In this document: piece by piece, positions 45,690 to 58,789 of the stretch
Position numbering within the stretch: the stretch's first letter is position 1
Layout: each line of letters starts with the position of its first letter
NCBI GenBank assembly: GCA_008360955.1
Contig: LUCM01008745.1
Location: 371,522 to 435,521 of the forward strand
Source of the DNA: Fasciolopsis buskii
Taxonomy: Eukaryota > Platyhelminthes > Trematoda > Plagiorchiida > Fasciolidae
Length of the DNA: 64,000 bases
Direction: 5' to 3'
The notes under the pieces: generated by a model
The model's input: the letters and a program-made list of their open reading frames with translations, nothing else
Databases searched by the model: none
What the model was told of the DNA's origin: nothing
Program-made: the position numbers and the translations under genes

Positions 45690-46250
45690 GGGAAATATAG
45701 AACATGTCAACCGCATTATCTAAACCAGTTTCATCATACAGTGCATTACATTAGGTTTGATTGCGTTGTTGTGGCTGTCAATGCGAAAATGATGGGCTAA
45801 TTCAACATAGCCAGCTCAAGGGCAAAAAGGTAGAATTAATGAAATTAAGGGAAGCGTAATATTAGGGGACAAAAATTAAATGGAATATAAAATGTCAAAG
45901 GATTGATACAAAATTACCGAAGAGCAAAGTTCGGGAAGAGAGCGACCAGTGTAATCGCCTGCTTTGCTTATTTCAGATTATCGCAGTCTTGTCAAAGTCT
46001 TAACTATAGTGACGGATTTCAGAAGCTATGGAAGTAATCAGAACACTTTCGCTGAAATGATTGTTCCTTAACGGTAGCTTCCAATAATAGTTCGGTGTAA
46101 ATACATGGACACTATCTTCTGCCAATTACCTAGTAGTGGCGAAGAGCGCATGCGAGAGAGAGTCAAGTCGGCTCCCGATCCAGCGTGGATTGCTTTGACC
46201 AGGCCTACGCTGCAAAAAATCTAGAATTTTCGTAGACTCACGATCTGTCT
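45690..46250. other. No recognisable gene (intron of the unidentified gene)
   Basis: AT-rich, without readable frames. It probably belongs to the intron upstream of the exon at 45492-45681. Confidence 0.4.
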
Positions 46251-46254
46251 TTTA

Positions 46255-46460
46255 GGATCCGACGGCGGCATTCGACTCAGTAAACGATGAAGATCTGTGA
46301 CGCTCTCACAGGAAGAGTAAGCCATAGAAGTTCATTTTACTCTTCAAACCGTTGTATGCAAACGACCGAAGCCAAATTCCCAAATACCCAAGTAAGTGGG
46401 GGCCAATCTGTGTACAGACACTGTGCCGTGAGGAAAATGCAAGGGGAAAAACATGCGTGG
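46255..46460 (+). pseudogene. LINE RT motif A fragment
   Basis: The plus frame reads AAFDSVND (motif A, catalytic D present) near 46271. After a frameshift, KFILLFKPLYANDRSQIPKY follows, like the KFI.LLKALY..S.SQVRVYG segment of RTE-type LINEs and of the copy at 3450. Only about 200 bp is recognisable; the rest to 46850 is unreadable. Confidence 0.65.
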
Positions 46461-46984
46461 GATTCACCATGCTTCTTCACATCATCGCCTCTCGTCGTCA
46501 TGGGTGGTTCCTCTGTGGGCTGTTGTGCAACTCGGTCGTCCAGTCCGGTCGATCGTCCAAATGAGTGCAGTGCAGTATAAGATTGGGCTAACAATTCACC
46601 CAGACGGGTCCGACAATTTGTGTGTGGATAACTTGAGGTGTCATGTGGGCTGTTTATATTACAAGTAGTTGGCGGAGGGTAAAAATCTGATCGAAAACCT
46701 CGACGACGGTGAAATCCAACTTGCCGTCTGTGGACGTTACACTTGCGAATCGATGTCAGACGGCGCACGACTATTGGAGCTAGAACCCTGTGACCTACCG
46801 GAGTTAAACTAATACTTCAATGACTGTTACAGCCACTGTGTGTTAACTTGGTAAATATGGATAAAAACAGTGATTCGGCCTATGACCACGAAGTACGTTC
46901 CTCATACAAAAATTTACGGAGGGAAGAGGTAAATGCTGTCCACCCAGCATGAAAAGAACCGGCGGATTTTCACCGACCCAATGG

Positions 46985-47330
46985 TAGAAAGTTCGACTCT
47001 ACTTCCGATTTCGTTGGGAGATTAAGTGAAATTCACCAATTATTCGCAGCTGATAATGTCGAGGTCCAGCTAAACCGGCCCTTAACGGATTTAGACCAGC
47101 GATCAAGCATCTGCTAATTGCTGACAATAAGTCCTCTACTTCTATTCCGTATGGTTTTACTAACCGAAGTTCGTTGCCTGTTATCGGGAACGCTACTACT
47201 TCCATTTCTTCTGATACCTTAATCCACCAGTTTTCATGATCATTTTTAAAGCTTATCGTCAATTGTCTTTGTAGTGCCGTCTTATCTTTTTCATCTACCT
47301 GTAGTATGAAAGCTGTTAATTTTTTTCTCA
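46985..47330 (-). pseudogene. RTE-like LINE linker between endonuclease and RT
   Basis: The minus frame 47262-46999 reads HENWWIKVSEEMEVVAFPITGNE. After a frame change SKTIRNRSRGLIVSN, MLDRWSKSVKGRFSW follow. This is the WW..K..EME.A...GN...... .VSETI.....LI.N...RLDRWAE.F..QFSW linker of flatworm RTE-type LINEs. The same-strand 5' region at 48090-48900 lies upstream, so both may be parts of one element spanning about 47.0-48.9 kb. Confidence 0.75.
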
Positions 47331-48089
47331 GTTGGACTTAGCGACTCCTAAGAAATACAGTGTCTGTGATAAACAACGGATTTGGGACCGCAGGAAAAAC
47401 ATAGTGCCAAGTGTACTGCCTGTTTACTTTGACCATAATGCTGATCTACATTGCTGTTTCTTGGACTTTTTAGCTCGCCCGACAGTTTTCGCCCTTAACT
47501 AGCCAAACGTTCTATGGTTTACTGGGTTTGGGTCGATGGCCAATGGGCTGTAGCGTAGAACGCACAACTGACACAGTCAGATTCTACGTACGCGGAGGGC
47601 TACGATTCACGGTTTTGGACAGAAACGTGCCAGCGGTAGATTACTGGTCCGACTGAGACTGTTTGAGGTGCTGTATCGCTGTGCGACGCAAACTATATCG
47701 GAAATTGGTGCTAGATCGGAATAAAGGGTTGTTTGTGAAAACTAAAAAGGCTTATCCCTGCAGAGCGGGAAAGGCTCAGCGTCCACCTAAACGGGCTTCT
47801 CAACTTGTGCATTAAAATTACCTGCTATCACTACAATGCCAGAGCCTTTTCTGCTATGAACGAGGGCGACGAGTGCGTCATAAGACTCGTCTTTTTGTGT
47901 AGTGATTAATCATCTATCAACCATATGCCGAGAAGATAAATAAGCTGTTTTTAACACAACTGTCCATTTTAACGCCGCCTATCTCTGAAGTCTTACGGCA
48001 CCTAAGGGATTACTGATCGGGCTCCAGTCTGAAAGGGCCGATTCGGCTTTCTCAATTATGGTTATTCCTACATCACGCTGATCCATAGC

Positions 48090-48900
48090 TCCAGCTGCTT
48101 CGTACCTTGTGGAGTGTGCAGGAAATATTTTGATGAGATATTAGGCGAAGCTAGTTCAACAGAACTATACGGTTCATGAATTTGTGTTTTTCAGCAGACA
48201 CCAATCGCTAGCGAGTCAGCACGAAACATGCCCGTTGACCATCTTGCATAAGAGTGCGCACATCGAAAGGGCTGTCTCAAAGGATGACGAGGCTTGGGAA
48301 AATATGAGCAGACTGCAAACCATTTACTACGATCTTTGATAATAAACCGTTACGAGTATCGGATATGGTATAAAAAGGGGCACTATAGATAGACAGAGCG
48401 GGTAAACGAGGAAGGTTGGCGGTAGAAGGCAGGCTGAATGAAACAAAAGGACCTCTAAGCGGCAATACACTTATCACTACCAACTCTTCTTGATGAAATG
48501 AGCGCCGTGGTCTTGATTATCCTGCGTGGAACTCCTTGCAGACGCGTAACTTATGGGAAGTGGTGGACGGGTATAGCCACGGAATTCAGCAAATAAGTAG
48601 GAAAACGATTAGCGTTCTCGAACAAAAACGTTGGGTTCTCCCAAGAACCTGTCGCAAGACAGAAGTGGCGAAGTGGAAGCCCATCTATTTGGGCCCATTG
48701 TTCTCCTCCTCATTCCTCTCCCTAACCCGGAGGACCAGGAGACTGCTTCGTCAGACCTCTAACCATTAACCTCACAGACAAGAGTGGACCTTCAGCTTGA
48801 GGTAAGCTGTTCTGTATAGCTCGTTGGGTCATGGAGGGACCCAAGCAGGCACACCACGCCAAGATGGCAGAAAGAGCACTAGGCGAGGCTCCACCACACG
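48090..48900 (-). mobile_element. RTE-like LINE 5' region, second copy
   Basis: It is closely similar to 8150-8720 on the same strand. Shared words include GACGAGGCTTG.GAAAATATGAGC, GATAATAAACCGTTACGAGTA and, near the 5' end, GACGAAGCAGTCTCCTGGTCC. This is probably the 5' UTR and first-ORF start of the same element whose linker is at 46985-47330. A short 5' frame exists but no intact ORF. Confidence 0.75.
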
Positions 48901-50430
48901 AGGCTTCAGCACTCAAGTATCGGGAGAGTTTCACCCTTGCATTATGTATAGACAGGTGTAAAAAGTGTCTCACGCGGAATGCAAGAACAACCTTGCGTCC
49001 ATAAGAGAGGCAAGCGAAGACATGAATAGCGATCGAAAAGAAGAGTGCGTAAATAAGTCTACTTAAGTAAGTAAGCATGTGGAACGAAGGAAGTACGGTC
49101 AAAATTCAACTGGACAGTAAGAGCGAGGTGTTTCAGTGAATCAGAAAGTGGAGCATTGACGGAGGTATGGACGATATATCCCAAGCAAGTCATTTATCAG
49201 AGCCAATGCGGTCGTGATCGATGTTGGTGGTGACTATGCTAGCAACACTTAGGATAAAAGAAAACAACAGAATCGGAAAGAGACAAATGCTGCAGCAAAA
49301 ATTCGTTCCAATTTCAGTCAAATGGTTTTGCGACATTCAGTGAGATGAAGTGAGTTATTGAGGGACACCGTCCAGGGGTTTGAGATGAAAACTTGCAGGT
49401 CGCTCATAGAACGATGAAAATCACTGGTTAAACTTTGACGTTCAAGGGACAAACGCACCTGGCTAGAGATAGCGTTCAAAAATTCCGAAGGTAAAATGGA
49501 CGATGGGTGTTCGGGATAGAACGGATAGTTTTCTTCTTAAATCGGAAAAATAATAGGATTCGGTCAAGAAGTGAGAAGTCTTATTGACGTTGGGAAGGAA
49601 AGGACGACATAAAATGTCTAACTCTGGGACATATTTCAGGATGTGGAATACCGTCCGGATCGGCTTAGAAGACATTCAAGCTATAGAGAACCTGACGGAA
49701 TAGAAGCGTGACTGAGAGCGTGAGAGGAAGCCAGAGAAGGTAGAGCTTGAAACAAATCGAGAAGCAAAGAATATTGGCCTCGTGGATAGAGTCGGAAACC
49801 AGATGAGTTGAAATAAGAGAAAGGTTGGGAGGGGAGATATTATGAAGAACCATTGCGTCGGAGGACTGGGAAGATCAGCTACCAATAGCAGATAAGTCCA
49901 GCCCCTTAATTGTGGAGCGAGAGAAACGTTCTTGAACTCGCCGTATGATGATCGGTTACCTGTTACTTGTTTGAAAACAACGACATCAGGTGGTTTTTTG
50001 GGGGAAAGGCGCCCACCGTTGGTACCTTGAGTTTTTAAGTGGTCAGCAAGGTTGCGAGCGTGGTTAAACCACCCAGTAGTTGTGGTCTGCTCCCGCTGGA
50101 GAACGGTGAAATAGAAAAAAATATACGTTGAAGAGCAGTGTCAGGGAAGTCATAAGCAAGAACAAAACAACAGCCATCGGAAGCTAGTAATTCGCAGAAA
50201 CCATCTCAGTCAAAAGAATCCTAATGCCAAGAAGTGCCTGCAGAGCTGAGAAAGAACGAGGAAATGGGTAGCAGGGAAGGTGAGACAACAATCCGACGAA
50301 TTCACGGGAGATAGGAAGTATACGACAGAAGAGGATATGTGGATGGTCGAAAATATGATCGGAGATGAGTGAATAGACATCAATCAGTTAGCAATGGTTG
50401 CTGACTACATCGGACGTCTGGATTTCGTGT
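48900..50430. other. Purine-rich plus strand, unassigned (probably decayed minus-strand LINE)
   Basis: The plus strand is strongly enriched in A and G, so the minus strand gives long leucine/serine/phenylalanine-rich frames (for example 49885-49676). These look like compositional artefacts. An endonuclease motif is visible just to the right (50430-50510). Confidence 0.4.
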
Positions 50431-50510
50431 CCGGTGAATGTAGCAGGTAATTCTTGCTGCAGAAACTAAAATCACCAAGAATTGTAATCCGGTAACGAGT
50501 GTGTTGATAG
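50430..50510 (-). pseudogene. LINE endonuclease motif fragment
   Basis: The minus frame reads ITILGDFSFCSKNYLLHS, matching the ILGDFN.. motif of LINE AP-endonucleases, with N changed to S. Neighbouring sequence in both directions fits a pyrimidine-rich LINE sense strand but has no other motif I can place. Confidence 0.5.
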
Positions 50511-50519
50511 AAATGTCCC

Positions 50520-53500
50520 AATTTTTAAAGATAGCGATTCAAAAATCAGTATCACTGTTGTTAGGAGAGCGGGAGAATAGTACAAAACAGCTGAGAGTGA
50601 ATCAAGTAATCATCTATATAAACTGAAAATTCTGGCTGGAGAAGTCAAATTGGGAGTTGATAGGACGGTGGACATAGGCACAGACGCTAGCTTTAGGACA
50701 GAAACAGTCATAAAGTAAGAAAATGATGTTTTATACCTGAGATGACAGAAATTTATAACTCAGCCAAAAGTAGTTCAGTTGATTTTTTACGGCCATTAGT
50801 CTTGGAACTAACATGCTCTGGTTTTGGATGCTATCCCGTAGTATCGAACGATGAAGGTTCAATGAAGTGGTGAACGCAGATTCAACATAACGATTCAAAA
50901 CGAATGTCAGTAAGGGCAAGGAGAGCTTGGTGCTAATTAGAACTATAAGTGCGTATGGATGAACGACAAAGTTATTCATATTGTTTATGAAATATAATGT
51001 TTATGACAGAGAGCCGTGAAGCGAATCTTGAGACCCGGGGCGAAGTATCACAAAAGGCTCCAGTAGGTTTAGCATAGTAGTAGGTCGTGTCAAGAAGTCG
51101 AAAACCTTCCTAAAATACGTCATCAATAAAGCACCAGCTTTCATTTTACCAATCAACAGGCAGGTGCCCCGTTGGTGTTAATCAACGGCAAGCTAGCATA
51201 CTCCCGTACAGTCATGACGAATACGTTACGTTCACATTTACCGTAAACGGATAAGGCAATTTAGCTGACAATACTCATCCATTACGCCGAATAATCAATA
51301 CCAACAGCATGTACCATGTGTTCCCTTTCCACGATCAACTTGGAAAAGTTTCTGTATTTCCTTATGGTCTATTCTCATTAGGAATTGGACCGTCGAGGAA
51401 ATACTAATCGAGAGCAATCCAGAAGTGTGCGTATCGGCACAACATACCGAGCAACTCTTATCTTCAGATTCCGTTACTGGCACCAAAGGTAGGGGACCAA
51501 AATGAAAAATCAAAACTTACGAGACAACTTGGATAAAAAGATTAATTTATATTCGGTAATGAGACTACCTGATTAGTTCTGTCAAGTCGTGAGAGTGAGA
51601 CAGCAACGGAAGAATACGAAAAAAAGTCTGACGCCTGAATATAAGCACTGAAAAATAATAGCGGACTACCTTCACGAGTTATGAGCAACTGCACCAAAAC
51701 GTTTCAATCAGATGCAATTAGAGAGAGGAACATCATAAGGAAACATCAGTGGTGCGAAGGAGAATTGCTAGCCAAAAGCGAAAGTAATGATAATGGTCGC
51801 GTACATATTAGTTGTAGTTGGCATCCGAGCACATCGGTATAAAACGATCTAGTTTCGTCAAAGGTGAGAGTTAACTACTGTCAAACATGAAAAGTGACGA
51901 GGGAAAACAAACACTTCGAAGAATAAAACTATCTTCCTTTTGCCCACTCACCCGCAATGACGTCAGAAGATCCGTGGAGAGAAGGTTTGTTAGCATTGGG
52001 TGGTAAAGGCTACCAAGAAAAGACGCGAATGAATAATTTTTTCCCGATGTTTTTTCCTCAGAATTAAGTACCACCGGACATCAACCGTGACTGACAGTGG
52101 TTAATGTTGAGACTCATAATCGAGAGTGACACAGCCTAACACAATGGCTGTAGGAAGCAAAAAAATTAAATTCACAGCACTATCAGATGAGACAATTGTA
52201 TTAGCGGAGTCAATCGGTGAGATGAGCTACCAGACGGTGGAACAGACAAGGAAACTCACCTGGATTTCGTTTCGATTGCAATTTGAAAGTAACATCTGCA
52301 ATGACAGAAGACAGAATGCATGAACTACAAAGGGACAGTGAATATGTGATCACCCAGCAGTCGATTTTGGTCACCTGATACAATAGCAACACTCCATACA
52401 CAAAGCGTTTCGCTCATCGAGAACGCCAACATTGATACACGTAAAACGGAATCAGTAAATAACAATTAGTCCTCATCCAGATAGACCACAAAACCAATGG
52501 ACAAAAGAGAAAGCATTCAATTTCTCAGTGTTATGCGACAGACTTGTGCAGACAAAAGATGTGCAACCGGATTATAGTTCACATCGAACAGTCGACCGCG
52601 ACTGACCTAGTGTTTGTACAACCTAACGTTTTCATATCTCGTGCATGAATGTGCTATAAATCGCAGTCTCTTCCTATTCGTGTCAAATATTTCACATAGC
52701 ATTCTTGACCGCGAAATCATTTTATAAGTTCCCCATATGAAGTGAACCACAAGCAGCAGTACAAAGTTAACCGGAGGCGATGATCAGTGCCAACTGAGCT
52801 CCAACTGTTCCGTTACCCTTACTTAAATTAGCGGAAAATGATCGGAAAAACTTGATTTGAAAACTGACGTGATGAAAAGGCTGCCATCGTATTCCGTTGT
52901 CTTGGTAGATTTTGTAAGCAGTGAAATTTTAAGCTCATTTTCTTTACTGCGGTAGGGTTGGGCAAATGGAACTGAAGCTTAGACGGCACAACGCTCGGAA
53001 TGAACCCCCTAAATCTCAGAATTCTATTCATTCCTAAGTTGGTTTAAAAGGACAGACCATGCAAATCGGTGAATGCTTATTTACATGCACACATTAACTG
53101 AACTAACATTTCCCTGAGCACTAATTGACTTTCCTGAATACTATCGCGTCTGCGTTACGATAAATCTAGTCGTTCGGAACGGGAACTACGATTCGATTTG
53201 CTGGACAAAGAACCGACGAGATAACGCGTCCGGATCACACCAATTATTCGCTCTGCGGAACTTAAGCGATGAACAACGGCGTATTATGTACATCGCCCTT
53301 AATCGCTTTGCTGTATAAGTGCTGATGCTGGATGACATTTACTGAGCTTAGACGCACGTTGCTTCATATTGTTTCTGTACTTCTCAGGTCAGTCAGGCAA
53401 CGCCATAAATCATGTGGGAAGGCCTTTCTGTGTTGTATCTAGATTTAACATTACGACAAACATCTAGGCTTTGATTATTTTCCCTATTTTCAGCTGTAAG

Positions 53501-54995
53501 CACAATCGATTAGTCGAACAAAGACTACTCAACAGCTCTCTGTCCTCTCTCTTACTCTGATATTTGATTGCTGGTTCATGACACGCCATATCAGTTTGAT
53601 TGCGTAAATGTTGATGTTAGCTGACATGGTCATTTGGCTTCGGATCATGCTAATTTTCCTGTGTGTGCATTTCGGGTCAGTTAAGTACCTCCTTCGAACA
53701 TCACAGAATCCGGATCGAGGGACACAAGAACGACCCAGACCTTCAGTGAGCCTGCACACACTTAACAGAGAGAGCAGAGATCACACTCAGAACCAATGAA
53801 AAGGTGTACATGGGGAACCAGATGCCTCTGGTCATTGTTGGACGCAATGCGGCTTGAGGATGGAAAAGTCTACTTTCAATCCGGAACAGAGTACATGCTG
53901 CATATTGCAGCAGAGAAATCTCAGGTGGGTGAGGCGTTACAAGACATTCACAAACTGAAGGAGAATGAACTGAAGTCCGCAGTTTTGAGTAGGCATTGTG
54001 GCCAGAGCATCGCGTCTGGTGACGATCTGATACACCTTGGTCCAGACGGATGCACGCGGGCATAAAGTACTGCGTACTTAGGAGGCAGTCCCCTCTTGAA
54101 GACACTGGAGTTTTCCCGCTACTTCTTTCCGTTTGGCGGTCGGAGAGTTGCGAGGTCGTCGCATTTTGGATTGGTGACGCAAAAGACAGAAGGGAAACTA
54201 ATTAATGCGCCCAGAACTGCTGAGTGACTGATGCTGTCTACCAATTTTTCTGCCGCTCGTATATTTGTGCTGCTGCTCCACGTGATACGGTTACTTTTCT
54301 GGTCTCCCGGCGTTACCCTTATTACTAAGCTTGCAGTTCGTTAGCGGAGTTCTGATTTATTAACTATGTCTGAGCATTTGTAGACTATTTGAGTGTAAAA
54401 CAACTAAGTATATTTGATCCGTAAAATCTACTAAACACAGACAAATGACCATTTCTGACTCATAGTTGAATTTGGATCATATCTAATAAGTGGCTGTTCT
54501 CTACTCAATTCATGCACCAGTGAAAAAACAATGGTCGGTTTTCAATAAAATGGATTAGAGTGACTGAGAAAGCACTGGAAATGAATTTGTTTACCAAACA
54601 GTTTAGCGTCTTAAGGACAAATGATGCATTTCGCCGGATTTCATTTTATGAACCAGACATGTCTAACGTAAAAATACATGTCTAACTTCCTGTGCCAGAT
54701 TTTGAATATGGAGCAACAAACCAAGCAACCTAATCAAGCAGTGATTCACTGTTTCCGTTGAAACACCCTGAACCAGAACACGCACCATATCTTTACAACC
54801 GAGGAAGTGGGCACAACATCATCGACCATGAAATGCGGCAGTCACACACAGAACTAATGGCGGTCAACATGTACTAATTTACATAGTCCGTTATTCACCA
54901 ACTATGCTGTTTTCTTTGAGTCGGGCGAAACAACGGCGTACTGCATTTCGGGTCGAAAGCAAAGGCCGATGAAACATGGGGAAACAAATCACAGG
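50520..54995. other. No recognisable gene over 4.5 kb
   Basis: Frames of 60-120 codons occur on both strands (for example 53796-54065 on plus and 54105-53743 on minus), but no domain, splice-bounded exon or repeat pair could be established. Purine enrichment of the plus strand fades after about 53000. Confidence 0.4.
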
Positions 54996-55004
54996 TTGCT
55001 CTGT

Positions 55005-55006
55005 TA

Positions 55007-55054
<48 letters not shown>
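55005..55054. repeat. (TA)n(GA)n compound microsatellite
   Basis: About 13 TA units followed by about 12 AG units without interruption. Such a tract is expected to be polymorphic. No gene is adjacent. Confidence 0.98.
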
Positions 55055-55059
<5 letters not shown>

Positions 55060-55062
<3 letters not shown>

Positions 55063-56520
55063 CAAGTATAAGGAAATCTTAAAAACAGAAAACGTCTACA
55101 TCTGTTACAAATAATCTCCCCTATCAGAGTAAGAAACTGCCATACCTATGGAGCAATAGCTTTGCGGTGTAGATCAACAGCGGAGTACCACTGTGAATCA
55201 ATGGCGATTATTTTTCTACCTTCAATACAAAGCTCGTCAAATGTGACATTTGAGGCTCAAGTTATAAAAGCACAGTCGTTACGTAAATATTGTATCTGCT
55301 GTAAGGTAGTAACTGGTTACTCAGTTCACACATTCGTCGAATGGCGGCAGAAATTTCGGGTGTCAAATGTAAGTCTCCACGACGGACGCTGGTGAGCGTA
55401 GGGTCCGCTTTGAGTCAATCCGGCAGAACGTTAACCGGTACCTGGGTCGCAAGCGGGCGGTGAGTAGTATTTCGTCAATAGCGACTGAGAATCACAGGTA
55501 TATGGTAAATATCTGTAGTTCCTTTTTATTTACTGAGCGACAAACGTATGGTGCCTTCGAAAGAGGACCGCGGCCGTAAAGAAAGGCCGGACTGCGACCT
55601 TTAGTTGTATACGTCACGACATTAAAAGCTTCATGAACGCCGATAAATTTAACTGAAACATAGAAGACATGTGTGGTTCACGCGCAACTTCCACACAGTA
55701 TCTAAAATGAACAACTGATTTCGAAGAGAGCCGGCCTGTAGGTACGCGTAACGTCTTAATCATCTTCGGCGATCTAAACTACGGCTGGGTATGGCTCTGG
55801 GACCACATTCCCCATATTAAAGTCAAGCATTGCTTTGGCGTTAGCAATCCGTAAAACAACTTTCAGCCAAAGCAAAAAAAAAACAAACAAACAAAAACAC
55901 CACCGTGTCAAACGGAAATAACAACACAAACTTCAAAAACGGAATGAGTTTAAAAGTCCAGAGAGAACTTTCACCTTGCCCGTCGAAATTCGGGCGAGAC
56001 AGGATTTCAATGAATTCCTGTATGCAGACATTCGGGATGGGAAAAATCGGAATATGCAGCGGATAAAAGATCGGGCCTTGCATGAAGATAAATTGGTGTG
56101 TTAGGCAAAGGTTACCGAAGAGAATTTTATGTGCGAATTTCAGGTAATCATTACCTTATCGGTCACGAATGTCGCTACCAGGAATAGAGAAAGAAAGTTG
56201 GGAATATTTGTTGATCAATTTTAAGTTCCACCTCGGTAGCCTAAAGTCAGCTCTCAGTAAATCCATAAATCACAAGGAAGAAGCAATGACGAATAAAGGG
56301 AACATTATTCAGTACTCCATTTTGATGTTACAAGCATTAACCTGGCACCAAAACGCTGTGGTTTTGGTTGCCAATATACATCATCTAGTCAAGAACGAAG
56401 AGGAGAACCAGAAACAGTGAGAGATCAATTGCAAGGTAATAAATCGAACAACCATATAGAAAGAGAAAAGATTCGAAATGTAAGAACGCCACCGAATACG
56501 AGATTGGACTTTACCGCCTA
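55060..56520. other. No assigned gene; one weak exon candidate
   Basis: A minus-strand segment 56076-55975 could be a 102-nt exon (see findings). An A-rich (CAAA)n-like run lies at 55872-55897. The plus frame at 56169-56420 has no motif I recognise. Confidence 0.35.
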
Positions 56521-56660
56521 CTGTTCCCACCCATCACTTGCGGAGATCTCTCGAAAGTGAATTCCGATATTATAACTGGACCTACACGAGCCAGTTCACT
56601 GGTTATGGTTTTCATTCCTTGACATGTCATCGACCCACAACTTCCATTTGTTGTAGAACA
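56520..56660. repeat. Short dispersed repeat, copy 1
   Basis: It shares the ordered words CCCACCCATCAC.TG.GG[AG]GATCTC, CCATTT..-type and CATCGACCCA.CA with 63385-63530. The similarity covers about 120-140 bp at low identity. It could be part of a LINE UTR or a SINE; no A/B box pair was found. Confidence 0.5.
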
Positions 56661-56779
56661 AAATTTGGAATCACTTTCTTACCGGTGTAAAGCTGGCGTA
56701 ACTTTCTTGTATAGAAAGAAATAACCTCTTCTTTCCAGTATGACGTAACGATACCTCTAGAAGCCGCTATTCAGTCACT

Positions 56780-56900
56780 CAAGAATACAATCAGGATAAG
56801 CAGATTTCAACTTCATGAGCAAGATTGAGTGGAACACAGAATCAAAGGCTGGTGAATAACCTCGACAAGCACAGTGCACGCATTTCACATCGTCTTTGAA
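56780..56900 (-). pseudogene. LINE RT motif A fragment
   Basis: The minus frame reads CRGYSPAFDSVFHSILLMKL then KSAYPDCILE, the .....AFDSV.H..LL.KL...G pattern of motif A in LINE RTs. About 40 residues are readable. Confidence 0.55.
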
Positions 56901-56909
56901 CGATCTACA

Positions 56910-57685
56910 AACTGGATGAACTAGGCAAGAAAATGCATCTAGGTAGCGGCGCGTTTGCTTTTAGGTGAACTGATAGGAGTGACTGGAGGTGTAAGTGATG
57001 CCTGAAGACACCGTAAAACTGACCACTCTGGCAATTTAGAGGCAGTATAAGTGAGGGTGATTGACCTGAAACGTCCTGTTAATGTCATCTAGGTTCTGTC
57101 TTTGATAATACATGGGATTCTTATTGGACGCCAAAAGTTGGGAAAAGTCTTTGATTCCAATGAAAGATTGGCCACGTGTGAAAAAATGTGGGTGCATCGT
57201 GCTTTGGAAGTGTGACCCTAAGATTATATGGACCAGCAGTCGTCGAAACCCAGAGGGTAATGACACCATCGAGTCTCTTTCTGCAACGCTGTTTATCCCT
57301 TCCACGAAATGATTTAATTTTACCACTGAATCAACCACAGTATCAATTAGACACAGTTTTTGGATGTACAGGACGCGTAAGTTGTTAAATACTCTCGGCC
57401 GGGATGAGTAGAATAAACCTTCGAATTTCCCAAACAGGAGAAAAAACGTTGATGCTTAAGAAGATATGTGTAGTCATCTACCCAGGAGTTGTGCATCCAA
57501 GAGCAGTTCGTCAGCCGGTACGTCCGTCCATTATAGGTTTTCGGCATTTGAAAAGTTGATAACAATATCGTCGCATACGGGCAATAATGCAACTAAAACA
57601 AACAACGGCTATTTACCGAGCTCAGTGGTTTGGAGCCATATTGGCGGGTAGATGTTGGTGGTACAACCAAGCCTTAACCACCTTT
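56910..57685. other. Unassigned, frames on both strands without motifs
   Basis: Overlapping frames at 57036-57338 (-), 57112-57312 (+) and 57347-57592 (-) show no recognisable domain. They may be parts of the flanking retroelements. Confidence 0.35.
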
Positions 57686-57689
57686 TCCT

Positions 57690-58126
57690 TTTCACTAGAT
57701 TGACACGTTCCCATGCAAACAATGGATACCCAAGGGAAACAGGTAGTGGAGTAACAGAGATGGAAAAAGAAATGAATGCTGTAGCAGCCAACAAAAGGAA
57801 TACAGTCTAATTTCACAAATACATTTTTCAATCAATCTGATTCGATAGGAAATGGCAGCACGGTTCGCTGTCGTATTCTTCAGCACATCCATCCAGTTGG
57901 TTGACGGATCTTTCGGACCCCAATCACGAAGGCGGGAAACACCTGCTTCACCTAAGTTCTCTGTATATTTTCTCATTCCATTCTGCCACGCCATCTGTTG
58001 ACCTCCACATGCTTTCTTCCACTCTGTGGGAGTAACGCAAAATAGGGGACGATATGATAGACGAGTGTTTACCATACGCAACCCATGACCCAACACGCTA
58101 AGATGAAGTATTCTCAGAATTGGCAC
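57690..58126 (-). mobile_element. RTE-like LINE, 3' end copy 4
   Basis: The minus frame reads LGHGLRMVNTRLSYRPLF, then TPTEWKKACGGQQMAWQNGM, RKYTENLGEAGVSRLRDWGP and PSTNWMDVLKNTTANRAA, the same C-terminus as at 8948-9256 plus more upstream sequence. The following 140 bp to about 57690 match the family 3' UTR. No GAT/GAC tail is visible at its end. Confidence 0.85.
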
Positions 58127-58139
58127 CTGGTACTAGATT

Positions 58140-58780
58140 CCTGACCTCTATATTACTCACTCGGCGACTCCATCTAATCCTAGCTATACTACGAAAACAT
58201 CGGTGATCGAAAAGCAACATCTTCGGTGACAACATTTAATTTGGCACAAGACCATCCGATGAAATGCAACTTTCCATATAACGAAAAGGTAACTGCTTCA
58301 CTACGTACGTCTCGCGCATCAGCAAAATTTTACTTCCGGCCAATCTAGCCCTGCAGCAGAATTTTACACTTTGAAAATACAGAAGGCATTCCACACAATT
58401 TCACTGTAATTGAGGCTACGTAGCGAAACTTGCAGCCTAACCGAATATTTAGTCAGAAACACACCGTTCTCACATTCTAGATCACGGAACTCACCGTGGG
58501 AATAAATATCAACATCGCCATTTCCGTAAGCACTTTAGTCCAGAAGTTCGAGAGAAAAAGTAGGAGGACATTTTCAAAAATCATCGACCCCGTGATTAAT
58601 TTCGGTGAAATATGGCCTTAAGAAATAAAGTGGAACACGCCGTTTGCGCACAGGGATTAGGAAGCATAACGAAGTTGTCAAAGCATAAAAAATACATGTC
58701 AGACGACGCAAGCATTTCGTTCACTCATCTTGACCGTGAACGCAGATCGGGAAGAACACAGAGGAATGAACTAGATGGGA
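58140..58780. other. No recognisable gene
   Basis: Only a short plus frame (58612-58806) without motif. The Penelope-like element begins to the right. Confidence 0.4.
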
Positions 58781-58789
58781 AGCTTCATG

